Shown here: piece by piece, positions 1 through 5,760 of the stretch
How positions within the stretch are numbered: position 1 is the stretch's first letter
How the letters are laid out: every line of letters starts with the position of its first letter
Assembly: GCA_003225615.1 (NCBI GenBank)
Contig: QIAS01000250.1
Span: 3,909 to 10,813 of the forward strand
Reading direction: 5' to 3'
Origin: Acidobacteriota bacterium
GTDB lineage: Bacteria > Acidobacteriota > Terriglobia > Terriglobales > Acidobacteriaceae
DNA: 6,905 nucleotides
Notes under the pieces: model-generated
The model's database searches: none
Told to the model about the DNA's origin: nothing
Seen by the model: only the letters and a program-made list of their open reading frames with translations
Translations under genes and position numbers: made by a program

Positions 1-17
1 GGTTTGGAGATTTGAAA

Positions 18-72
18 TGCCCGGCCCGCCGCTGGGGTAAACGGCTTGTGGGGTTTAGGTGTGGGCCGGGCA
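18..72. repeat. Inverted repeat, 10-bp perfect arms
   Basis: Arms TGCCCGGCCC (18-27) and GGGCCGGGCA (63-72) are perfect reverse complements around a 35-nt loop. On the + strand the right arm is followed by a T-poor stretch (aatcttt), so it is at best a weak terminator for a gene lying to the left of the window. It could equally be a dispersed extragenic palindrome. Confidence 0.4.
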
Positions 73-131
73 ATCTTTGCTTGGATCGCTAACTGTTGTT
101 GTCATTTCTACTGTGTCGGGAGCGCGCTTGC

Positions 132-158
132 GGTGACCGCAATCACATATCAATGTGA
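132..158. promoter_or_regulatory. CRP/FNR-like half-site cluster
   Basis: Three alternating half-sites lie exactly 11 bp apart: GGTGA (132-136), TCACA (143-147) and TGTGA (154-158). The first pair gives GGTGACCGCAATCACA, one mismatch from the CRP consensus TGTGA-N6-TCACA. The second pair gives the inverse arrangement TCACA-N6-TGTGA. The arms 137-148 and 153-164 also form a 12-bp stem with one mismatch and a 4-nt loop. The first 16-mer matches 13 of 16 positions of the site at 1976-1991. The binding protein is inferred, not shown. Confidence 0.4.
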
Positions 159-251
159 CTGCGGCAGCGCGTCGCCGGCAAAAGAAGTTCATCACCATCG
201 CTTTGGGCTCCTAGGCCCGCCACCGCACCGCTCCGGATTCGCACCTTTCCG

Positions 252-294
252 CGTGACGTCCATCACCGCTATCTCATTGCAAAATTCCTAATCT
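252..294 (+). promoter_or_regulatory. Candidate activator-dependent promoter of the ferredoxin gene
   Basis: CGTGACGTCCATCACC at 252-267 is another GTGA-N6-TCAC inverted site. A plausible -10 hexamer TAATCT lies at 289-294 with no recognisable -35. If transcription starts near 301, the site is centred at about -41, the class II position used by CRP/FNR-family activators, and the 5' leader is about 35 nt. The -10 call is weak and the regulator is inferred. Confidence 0.27.
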
Positions 295-335
295 GATGTC
301 TGAGAACTTCCAGCCTTCATTCAGGAGAACGCTTC

Positions 336-587
336 ATGGCCTATGTGATCACCGAGACCTGTATCAAAGATGTCCTTTGTGTTGACATCTGCCCCACGGA
401 TTGCATTCATCCCAAGAAGGATGAACCTACTTTTGAGGCAGCCGCCCAGCTCTATGTGGATCCCGCCGGCTGCATCGATTGCGGAGCCTGCGTGCCGGTA
501 TGTACCTCGGATTCCATCCACCCCGCCGATGACCTCAGTGAGGAGCAGAAAGGCTTCATCGACAAGAACGCAGCTTTCTACAACTGA
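336..587 (+). CDS. Small 7Fe/8Fe-type ferredoxin
   Basis: This is an 83-residue soluble electron carrier with two iron-sulfur cluster motifs. The eight cysteines are C9, C15, C19, C23 and C46, C49, C52, C56. The second set is a classical CxxCxxCxxxC motif, but its last Cys is followed by Thr rather than the usual Pro. The first set is C-x5-C-x3-CP-x2-C, lacking the second Cys of a canonical CxxC motif, as in FdxA-type seven-iron ferredoxins. By analogy with Azotobacter FdI, C9, C15 and C56 would hold a [3Fe-4S] cluster and C19, C46, C49, C52 a [4Fe-4S] cluster, with C23 free. The C9-C15 spacing is two residues shorter than the usual seven. The start is supported by AGGAGA at 323-328, 7 nt before ATG. 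It stands alone, convergent with the zinc-ribbon operon. Its redox partner cannot be told from the window. Confidence 0.93.
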   Translation: MAYVITETCIKDVLCVDICPTDCIHPKKDEPTFEAAAQLYVDPAGCIDCGACVPVCTSDSIHPADDLSEEQKGFIDKNAAFYN

Positions 588-677
588 ATCCAGTAATCCT
601 TTAGGGACTGAAAACAGGCCGGCTGCAGCGTTGACCATCTCGGCCCGTGAAGAAGCTTCCCCAAGCATACGGGCAGT

Positions 678-723
678 AAAAAAGCCATCCGGCCAAGCCT
701 CACAATTTGAAGGCCGGATGGCT
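678..723 (-). terminator. Rho-independent terminator of the zinc-ribbon operon
   Basis: Arms AGCCATCCGGCC (683-694) and GGCCGGATGGCT (712-723) are a perfect 12-bp inverted repeat with a 17-nt loop. Read on the minus strand the stem runs directly into a run of T residues (six A at 678-683 on the + strand, the last of which belongs to the stem). It lies about 100 bp beyond the stop codon of the minus-strand gene ending at 822. Confidence 0.8.
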
Positions 724-790
724 GCACGCTACCGCCAAATTTACTCTGAGTCGATCATCGACGACTGGTGGATTAGCGCAAGGAGAACAT

Positions 791-808
791 TTATAGCCTC
801 GGTTATAA
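791..808. repeat. AT-rich near-palindrome
   Basis: TTATAGCC (791-798) faces GGTTATAA (801-808), separated by 2 nt; the only non-Watson-Crick pair is one G-T. It sits just beyond the stop codon of the minus-strand gene. Its role is unknown; it could be a protein-binding site or a weak RNA hairpin in the 3' untranslated region. Confidence 0.3.
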
Positions 809-821
809 AATTGACGCCGGG

Positions 822-1304
822 TCAGACCACCGCAAGTTCCTTCTTTGGGCCAGCAAGCGGCCGAGTCTTCACCAAATCATCTCGTAAAGCGCCCAGCAAT
901 GCCTCCAAAATGCCTGAAAGCGATTGCGGATTCTCTCTCAAAGCGCGGTCCAGGCTTTGCCGATGCACCGCCAGTTCCCCGATCAGCACCGCGCTCTGAA
1001 GCTGGGCCGGTGCTGCTCCCCGCTTCTTCGTTCCGAATTCTATAATTCGTAGCTCTTGCTGCGGGGACGACAGGAAAGCAAACGGATATTCCAAGCTTCC
1101 CGTGGCCATCCAGTGCGCCACGAGTTCGCGAACGTGCATCGCACCGCAAACCGTATGCACACCGTCCTGAGCGGCCAGCCCGCTGTTCCAATGCAGAATC
1201 TTCAGACGGTCCAGCCAGGAATCTTGCACCACGAGGAACCATCCCGTATCTCCCGTGGAATGTACTCCGCAGATCGTGCATGTGAATCGTTTTGGAATCT
1301 TCAT
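822..1304 (-). CDS. Hypothetical zinc-ribbon protein, second gene of operon
   Basis: This is a 160-residue protein of unknown function. The N-terminal part carries C9-x2-C12 and C53-x3-H57, which together look like a zinc-binding ribbon. Between them is an aromatic, strand-forming stretch (GWFLVVQDSWLDRLKIL, residues 21-37). The C-terminal half (about 100-150) is predicted helical, with the motif GELAVHRQSL. No signal peptide or membrane segment is seen. I recall similar proteins as uncharacterised families of Acidobacteria. The upstream gene ends 25 bp away on the same strand and encodes another Cys-pair protein, so the two are probably co-transcribed and perhaps act together. A purine-rich GAGGCGGGA sequence lies just before the ATG, and a strong terminator follows. 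Regulation or nucleic-acid binding is a guess from the zinc ribbon only. Confidence 0.8.
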   Translation of the reverse strand: MKIPKRFTCTICGVHSTGDTGWFLVVQDSWLDRLKILHWNSGLAAQDGVHTVCGAMHVRELVAHWMATGSLEYPFAFLSSPQQELRIIEFGTKKRGAAPAQLQSAVLIGELAVHRQSLDRALRENPQSLSGILEALLGALRDDLVKTRPLAGPKKELAVV

Positions 1305-1329
1305 TTTCCCGCCTCGTTCGGAATACGCA

Positions 1330-1644
1330 TCAGGCAGTCACCGGCTGGGCCTGCCCTATGGACCCATGGGATTCTGCTTGAGACCCGGCGCCTTTCTTCA
1401 GGACAACGGCCTGCAGTGGGACGGTTGTCATTCCCCTTTCCCGGTCGAAGGCAAGAGTCAGGTAGCGACAGCACTCGTCGCAGAGCCAGTAGTGCTCCAC
1501 ATGCCGAGATGCCCTCACTTTCCGCGGGGTACTTTCCCGCGCCAACGCCTGCGGGAAATATTCGGTCTCAACCTGGAATAGCTTTCCTTCCCGCAGGCGG
1601 CGGAATTGGGTGGAGCACGACGGGTTAGCACATTTGTGAAGCAT
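1330..1644 (-). CDS. Hypothetical zinc-ribbon protein, first gene of operon
   Basis: This is a 104-residue protein of unknown function. It has two cysteine pairs, C5-x4-C10 near the N terminus and C55-x2-C58 (followed by C59), spaced like a treble-clef or zinc-ribbon fold. Between them are a basic patch (RRLREGKL, residues 15-22) and the strand VEHYWLCDEC. The motif around residues 60-78 (YLTLAFDRERGMTTVPL) completes the folded core; the remaining tail is low complexity. The N terminus MLHKCANPSC with FRRLREGKLF matches what I recall of a small acidobacterial hypothetical family. GGGGG lies about 6 nt before the ATG. It is the promoter-proximal gene of a two-gene minus-strand operon and faces the carbamoyl-phosphate operon divergently. 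Its function cannot be assigned from the sequence. Confidence 0.8.
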   Translation of the reverse strand: MLHKCANPSCSTQFRRLREGKLFQVETEYFPQALARESTPRKVRASRHVEHYWLCDECCRYLTLAFDRERGMTTVPLQAVVLKKGAGSQAESHGSIGQAQPVTA

Positions 1645-2058
1645 TACAACCCCCGGAGCTAAGGCTTTTTCTTGCTACTTGTAATGCGGTGCGACGCAAA
1701 CTTCGTGCACGCAAGTCACCGCAACGCGGTGCAAAACTCCACCTGCCGATCTCTGCCTGCAATCTGTGGTTAGCAGATGTTGCTCTCAGATCTTCCAATG
1801 GACAGCCGCCAAACCTGCCGAGGAGGTGTCAACGTTGCCGATTATGCGGCAATTTCTCTGCGCAGAGTCGTCACTTCTTGATCCCCTACTTGAGCCTTAA
1901 CTCCAAACGCACTCTCGTCCTAAAAGGCGTCGCCGAGACATCATTCGTGACATTGGGCCGATGCTCACAAGCCCTTGTGACCGCACTCACTGCCCGTGGA
2001 CCCTTTCCAGGGCGAAGATAGACGGTTAGGTTTCCACATTCCTCATGGGGGCATATCT
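1645..2058. other. Non-coding divergent promoter region
   Basis: These 414 bp separate the minus-strand zinc-ribbon operon from the + strand carbamoyl-phosphate operon. The open frame at 1689-2021 lacks a ribosome binding site and family features and I consider it spurious. The region contains a 12-bp perfect palindrome CTCTGCGCAGAG (1856-1867), a short inverted repeat TTGCCG/CGGCAA (1835-1852) and the half-site cluster at 1965-1991. No clear -35/-10 pair stands out on either strand. Confidence 0.6.
1965..1991. promoter_or_regulatory. CRP/FNR-like half-site cluster upstream of the carbamoyl-phosphate operon
   Basis: TCACA (1965-1969), TGTGA (1976-1980) and TCACT (1987-1991) alternate at exactly 11-bp steps. 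TGTGACCGCACTCACT (1976-1991) matches CRP consensus TGTGA-N6-TCACA at nine of ten fixed positions. TCACAAG-CC-CTTGTGA (1965-1980) is a perfect 7-bp inverted repeat. The cluster ends 67 bp before the ATG at 2059. It resembles the 132-158 cluster in sequence and spacing, which supports a shared regulator, although no promoter hexamers are clear. Confidence 0.4.
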
Positions 2059-3379
2059 ATGAAGAGAGCCATCATCCTGGGTGCCGCCGGGCGCGACTTC
2101 CACAATTTCAACATTGTTTTTCGCAACAATGCTGAATTTAACGTCGCCCGATATTGCCAACCGCCGTTACCCTCGTGAGCTGGCCGGGCCGCTCTATCCT
2201 GACGGTATTCCGATTCGGGAAGAAAAAGACTTGGAGAAACTGATCGCTGAGCACCATGCCAATGTTGTGGTCTTCTCTTACAGCGATGTTTCCTATCCGA
2301 CGCTGATGCACTTGGCCTCCCGGGCTGTGGCGGCCGGAACCGATTTCTGGCTTTTGGGAACGGAGCATACCCAGCTGAAATCGCGTGTGCCAGTCATTTC
2401 CATTTGTGCCGTCCGCACCGGCTGCGGCAAGAGCCCGCTCTCACGCCTCGTCGCCTCTCAGGTGAAGCACCTCGGCTGGAAACCGGTGGTGATCCGCCAT
2501 CCCATGCCCTATGGGGACTTAGCCGCTCAGGCCGTGCAGCGCTTCGCCACCATGGAAGATCTGGAGCGCAACCAGTGCACGATTGAAGAACGTGAGGAGT
2601 ACGAGCCGCACCTCAGGCAGGGAACTATCGTCTACGCCGGCGTGGACTACGAGAAAATCCTGCGCCAGGCCGAAAAAGAAGCCGATCTCATTCTCTGGGA
2701 CGGCGGCAACAACGACACATCCTTCTACGCCGCTGACCTTGAGATCGTGGTGGCTGACCCCCATCGTCCCGGCCACGAACTTGGCTATTTCCCCGGGGAA
2801 GTCAACCTGCGCCGCGGCCAGATTGTAGTCATCAATAAGGTCGACACAGCAGCCGCGCGTGACGTGGAAACCGTCCGCCAGAATATCCGGCAGAACAACC
2901 CGAAAGCCACTATCGTCGAAATGGCCTGCCGGGTCTCAGTCCCTTCCTCCGAAATGGTCAAGGGACGCCGCGTGCTGGTGGTAGAAGACGGTCCCACACT
3001 TACCCACGGCGAGATGCCCTATGGCGCGGGCGTGGTCGCCGCGCGCCAGTGTGGAGCGGCAGAGTTGGTCGATCCCCAACCCTACGCCATCGGCTCTATC
3101 CGCAGCACCTACGAGCGCTATCCCCACCTGACCAAGCTGTTGCCGGCTATGGGCTACAGCGCCATGCAGCGGCATGAGCTTGAGGAGACCATCAACCGCA
3201 CGCCCTGTGACCTGGTCCTGGTGGCAACACCTATTGACCTCGCGCATGTCATCAAACTTGACAAACCAAGCCTCAGGGTTACTTACGAGGTAGAAGAGCT
3301 TACCCACCCCGGTCTGATCGAAGCTCTTGCCGATTTCAGCCAGAAGCACAAACCTGCCCTGGCGGAGTTGGTCAAATGA
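2059..3379 (+). pseudogene. COG2403 P-loop GTPase-like gene (cyclic 2,3-diphosphoglycerate synthetase-like), frame-broken near 2146
   Basis: The body is an intact member of the COG2403 family, named after archaeal cyclic 2,3-diphosphoglycerate synthetase; its bacterial role is not established. The native start is ATG 2059: MKRAIILGAAGRDFHNFN is the family N terminus, preceded by GGGGG (2047-2051). That frame runs only to Val29 (2143-2145), then goes out of register and stops at TGA 2176. The family sequence resumes in another frame at 2147 (PDIANRRYP) and continues to 3379. About eight residues expected between these points (recalled as a VAFTATQI-like stretch) are missing, consistent with a net loss of about 23 nt. 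The body carries a P-loop TGCGKS (2417-2434), RHPMPYGD, CTIEEREEYEP, WDGGNND (2696-2716), the G4 motif NKVD (2834-2845) and EDGPTLTHGEMPYGAG. Translation could restart at GTG 2081 or ATG 2129, giving a protein without the N-terminal motif. The stop overlaps the argF start. An assembly or read error is the alternative explanation. Confidence 0.8.
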
Positions 3380-4320
3380 CAAAACCCAACGATTTCCTGT
3401 CGATCAAAGACTTCACGCCCCAGCAGATCCGTCGCTTTCTGCACCTCGCGAGCGCGATCAAGCTTCAGTCCCAGGCCTATGCGGAAGCGCTGAAAGGCAA
3501 GACGCTGGCCCTGATTTTCGAGAAGCCCTCACTGCGCACCCGCGTCACCTTCGACGTGGGAATCCACCAGCTAGGCGGATTTTCGCTGTATCTCTCCCCA
3601 GCGGAGATCAACCTGGGCAAGCGCGAATCGGTCTATGACGTGGCCAAGAACCTGGAGCGCATGGTACAGGGCATCATGATCCGCACCTTCGCCCACGAAA
3701 TCATGGCGAAGATGGCTGAATACGCCAGCATCCCGGTCATCAACGGCCTCACCGACTACAGCCATCCCTGCCAGGCCATGGCCGATTTTCTCACCATTTT
3801 CGAGGTGAAGAGCAGGCTTCGAGGCGTAAAGGTCGCGTTCATCGGTGATGGAAACAACGTTGCCCATTCGCTGATGTTCGCGGGAGCCCAGGTCGGAGCC
3901 CACGTCTGGGTCGCCACACCGCCCGGCTACGAGCCCAACGCAGATGCCGTACGCTGGGCCGAGAAACGAGCCCTCGAGACCTCAGGCTCTTGCACCGTTA
4001 CCAACGATGCCGTTGCCGCCGCCACCGGCGCCGACGTCATTTACACCGACGTCTGGGCCAGCATGGGGCAGGAGGCCGAGATCGCCCAGCGCCGCAAGGC
4101 GTTCGCACCGTTCCAGGTCAACGACGGCCTGGTCGGTCGGGCCCGGCCCGAGGCCGTCTTCCTCCATTGCCTGCCGGCCCATCGCGGCGAGGAGGTCTCC
4201 GTCGTCTTCCAGCAGGCAGAGAATCGCCTGCACGTGCAGAAGGCAATCATGCTCGAGCTGATGAAGGAGGTGGGAGTTGGGGTATCGACGGATTTGGAAT
4301 TGCAGGCAGCGGAGAACTAG
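3376..4320 (+). CDS. argF: Ornithine carbamoyltransferase
   Basis: This cytosolic enzyme catalyses carbamoyl phosphate + ornithine to citrulline + phosphate, and could run backwards when coupled to the carbamate kinase downstream. All signature motifs are present: the carbamoyl-phosphate loop SLRTR (52-56), MIRTFAH (101-107), DYSHPCQ (127-133), the ornithine-side GDGNNVAHSL (157-166), DVWASMGQE (225-233) and HCLPAHRGEEV (264-274). The ATG overlaps the stop of the upstream GTPase gene (ATGA), indicating translational coupling, with GGAG at 3364-3367 as Shine-Dalgarno. The fold should end near IMLELM (291-296); the remaining 18 residues (KEVGVGVSTDLELQAAEN) are a non-conserved tail reading towards the heptamer array, whose first TAG is the stop codon. 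Whether the role is anabolic (arginine synthesis) or catabolic cannot be read from the sequence. Confidence 0.95.
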   Translation: MTKPNDFLSIKDFTPQQIRRFLHLASAIKLQSQAYAEALKGKTLALIFEKPSLRTRVTFDVGIHQLGGFSLYLSPAEINLGKRESVYDVAKNLERMVQGIMIRTFAHEIMAKMAEYASIPVINGLTDYSHPCQAMADFLTIFEVKSRLRGVKVAFIGDGNNVAHSLMFAGAQVGAHVWVATPPGYEPNADAVRWAEKRALETSGSCTVTNDAVAAATGADVIYTDVWASMGQEAEIAQRRKAFAPFQVNDGLVGRARPEAVFLHCLPAHRGEEVSVVFQQAENRLHVQKAIMLELMKEVGVGVSTDLELQAAEN

Positions 4321-4345
4321 CTAGTAGCTGATAGTCAGTAGCTAG
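4318..4345 (+). repeat. Heptamer array, forward orientation (argF side of the S23 gene)
   Basis: Four 7-bp units in register: TAGCTAG, TAGCTGA, TAGTCAG, TAGCTAG. The first TAG is the argF stop codon. The array runs into GGGGGA, which serves as Shine-Dalgarno for the S23 gene at 4354. Because the period is 7, the TAG units put stops in all three frames. Confidence 0.8.
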
Positions 4346-4353
4346 GGGGAAGA

Positions 4354-4734
4354 ATGCAAGGTCATCGGGATCTCGTCGCATGGCAAAGGGCCATGGAACT
4401 TGTGACAGAGATCTATCGAGCCACGCGCAGTTTTCCAAAGGATGAGTTATACCAGCTGGTGAGCCAGCTCCGGCGCGCGGCTGTATCCGTTCCCAGCAAT
4501 CTGGCAGAAGGTCATGGGCGGAACTCGCGCAAGGAGTTTCATCATGTTATTAGTCAAGCTCGCGGATCTCTCGCAGAAGTAGAAACGCAAGTCGAAATTG
4601 CGAAGAACCTTGGTTTTCTGCGCCCTGACTGCACATCAGAGCTGCTCATGAAAATCGCAGAAGTGGGTCGCATGCTAACCGGACTGCGCGCGTGGTCCGC
4701 CGGAGTGTCACGGGAGGCACCTACTAGCTCCTAG
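4354..4734 (+). CDS. Four-helix-bundle protein of the S23 / 23S rRNA intervening-sequence family
   Basis: This 126-residue protein matches the TIGR02436 four-helix-bundle family, first known from ORFs in 23S rRNA intervening sequences and related to Avd of diversity-generating retroelements. Diagnostic features are DLVAWQRAMEL (6-16), the SFPKDELYQL segment (26-35), QLRRAAVSVPSNLAEGHGR (38-56), EFHHVISQARGSLAEVETQ (61-79) and a last helix ending in GRMLTGLRAW (105-114). The conserved pattern RRAxxSxxxNxAEGxGR is complete, so the gene is probably functional. The family forms basic oligomers (pentamers for Avd) thought to bind nucleic acid; the role of stand-alone copies is not known. AGGGGGA at 4344-4350 precedes the ATG by 3 nt. 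The C terminus (PTSS, stop TAG 4732-4734) is encoded inside the reverse heptamer array. There is no rRNA here, so it is not an rRNA intervening sequence. It separates argF from arcC and has no metabolic link to either. Confidence 0.92.
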   Translation: MQGHRDLVAWQRAMELVTEIYRATRSFPKDELYQLVSQLRRAAVSVPSNLAEGHGRNSRKEFHHVISQARGSLAEVETQVEIAKNLGFLRPDCTSELLMKIAEVGRMLTGLRAWSAGVSREAPTSS

Positions 4735-4757
4735 CTCCTAGACTAGTTACTAATTAC
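4723..4757 (-). repeat. Heptamer array, reverse orientation (arcC side of the S23 gene)
   Basis: Seven-base units ACTAGCT (4723-4729), CCTAGCT (4730-4736), CCTAGAC (4737-4743), then TAGTTAC and TAATTAC (4744-4757). These are the reverse complement orientation of the 4318-4345 array. The array supplies the S23 stop codon and ends 4 bp before the arcC ATG, leaving no Shine-Dalgarno sequence for arcC. Confidence 0.7.
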
Positions 4758-4761
4758 TCTC

Positions 4762-5757
4762 ATGAAAACCATCCTCATCGCCGTTGGCGGCAACTCGCTG
4801 ATCCGCGCGGGAGAGAAGGGTACTGTCGCCGAACAGTTAGCGAATGCCCACCGCACGGCAGCGGCGATTATTGGCCTCATCGGGCGCGGCTACAGGCTGG
4901 TGATTACGCATGGCAATGGTCCCCAGGTCGGCGCAGCTCTGCTTCGGTCTGAGCGTGCATCTGACCAAGTCCCAAGTCACACGCTGGACGTTTGCGGTGC
5001 CGCTACTCAAGGCGAGATTGGTTACTTTCTCACACAAGCCTTACACCGGGAGCTCTCCGCGGCGGACATGAACGTGGCCGTTGTCAGCGTGGTGACGCAA
5101 ACTGTCGTCTCGCCTGACGATCCCGCTATGCAGCATCCCAGCAAGCCCATCGGGCCTTTTTACTCACGCGCTGATGCCGAAGAGCGCAAGCGCCTGCTGG
5201 GATGGCAAGTGGTGGAAGATGCCGCGCGCGGCTACCGACGGGTCGTGCCTTCGCCCGAACCGATCGAGATCGTCGAAATAGAAGTGATTCGCGAGCTAGT
5301 CAACAGCGGTGTGCTGGTCATTGCCTGCGGCGGCGGAGGCATACCCGTTATCCGCGCCAACGGCGCCCTGCAAGGCGTCGAAGCTGTCATTGACAAGGAT
5401 AGGGCCTCGGCACTTCTGGCATCCCAATTGGGCGCTGACCTGTTTGCTATCTCCACCGACACGGATTATGTCTACCTCGATTACAAAAAGCCGACGCAGC
5501 GGCCGCTTAGGTGGGTGAATGCGTCCGACTTGCGAATGCACTACAACGAGGGACACTTTCCCCCCGGCAACATGGGGCCAAAAGTCGAGTCCGTACTGCG
5601 CTTTCTGCAGAACGGCGGAAGCGAAGCCGTCATCACCTCATACGAGCATCTGTGCGAAGCCGTCGCCGGCAAGTCTGGTACCCACATCCTGCCGGATTCC
5701 TATTGCACTCGCCTCCGAATACCGGACAAGAGGGAAGTGCCGGTGGGAGGACACTAA
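4762..5757 (+). CDS. arcC: Carbamate kinase
   Basis: This enzyme transfers phosphate between carbamoyl phosphate and ADP (ATP + carbamate), normally giving ATP at the end of citrulline or other N-carbamoyl compound breakdown. The amino-acid-kinase fold motifs are all there: GGNSL (9-13), THGNGPQVG (49-57), LDVCGAATQGEIGY (75-88), KPIGPFY (128-134), VPSPEP (162-167), ACGGGGIPV (188-196), EAVIDKDRASALLA (207-220), TDTDYVY (232-238) and GHFPPGNMGPKVES (264-277). Two common motifs vary slightly: Ala81 replaces the usual Met before TQG, and TDTDYVY stands for TDVDxVY. At 331 residues it is about 20 longer than typical, through a C-terminal tail after GTHILPD. The start fits the family N terminus, yet the 20 bases before ATG lack a Shine-Dalgarno sequence because the heptamer array abuts it. 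The stop is 3 bp before the pyrB-like gene. Confidence 0.95.
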   Translation: MKTILIAVGGNSLIRAGEKGTVAEQLANAHRTAAAIIGLIGRGYRLVITHGNGPQVGAALLRSERASDQVPSHTLDVCGAATQGEIGYFLTQALHRELSAADMNVAVVSVVTQTVVSPDDPAMQHPSKPIGPFYSRADAEERKRLLGWQVVEDAARGYRRVVPSPEPIEIVEIEVIRELVNSGVLVIACGGGGIPVIRANGALQGVEAVIDKDRASALLASQLGADLFAISTDTDYVYLDYKKPTQRPLRWVNASDLRMHYNEGHFPPGNMGPKVESVLRFLQNGGSEAVITSYEHLCEAVAGKSGTHILPDSYCTRLRIPDKREVPVGGH

Positions 5758-5760
5758 CCC

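Larger units (their letters stand above)
1..335. other. Non-coding region upstream of the ferredoxin gene
   Basis: I see no credible gene here. The longest open frame on the + strand (46-291) starts at a TTG without a ribosome binding site and encodes an uninformative peptide. The stretch holds the 18-72 inverted repeat, a cluster of TGTGA/TCACA-type half-sites (132-158), a further GTGA-N6-TCAC site (252-267), a possible -10 element (289-294) and the Shine-Dalgarno sequence of the ferredoxin gene (323-328). Confidence 0.6.
588..821. other. Non-coding region between convergent units
   Basis: No credible gene is visible here. It contains the minus-strand terminator at 678-723 and an AT-rich near-palindrome at 791-808. 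I see no clear intrinsic terminator for the + strand ferredoxin transcript: the 683-723 hairpin has no T run on its + strand 3' side. Confidence 0.55.
4318..4757 (+). mobile_element. Candidate repeat-bounded S23 cassette
   Basis: The S23 gene is bracketed by a forward heptamer array (4318-4345) and a reverse-orientation array (4723-4757), like degenerate terminal inverted repeats. The whole unit fills the argF-arcC junction of an operon whose other checked junctions are a 4-bp overlap and a 3-bp gap. The same pair of opposed arrays occurs after pyrB without a gene between. No transposase and no target-site duplication are evident; calling it mobile is inference. Confidence 0.4.

Noticed and set aside
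46..291. 81-codon open frame upstream of the ferredoxin
   Set aside because: TTG start, no ribosome binding site, no recognisable family, and it runs through palindromic regulatory-looking sequence.
683..723. Terminator for the ferredoxin gene on the + strand
   Set aside because: The hairpin lacks a T run on its + strand 3' side, whereas the minus strand has one, so it serves the convergent operon.
370..999. 209-codon + strand open frame
   Set aside because: It overlaps the ferredoxin and the minus-strand zinc-ribbon gene in other frames and crosses the terminator hairpin; its product has a shadow-like Arg/Ser/Pro-rich composition.
1056..1628. 190-codon + strand open frame opposite the zinc-ribbon genes
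   Set aside because: The opposite strand carries two coherent Cys-motif proteins with ribosome binding sites and a terminator; this frame is their antisense.
1689..2021. 110-codon + strand open frame in the divergent intergenic region
   Set aside because: No ribosome binding site, no domain pattern, and it covers the operator-like inverted repeats.
2129..2180. Programmed ribosomal frameshift in the COG2403 gene
   Set aside because: No slippery heptamer or downstream structure is evident, and about eight conserved residues are missing as well as the frame, which a ribosomal shift alone would not restore.
4318..4757. 23S rRNA intervening sequence or a diversity-generating retroelement
   Set aside because: There is no rRNA sequence around the S23 gene, and no reverse transcriptase, template repeat or variable repeat is visible in the window.
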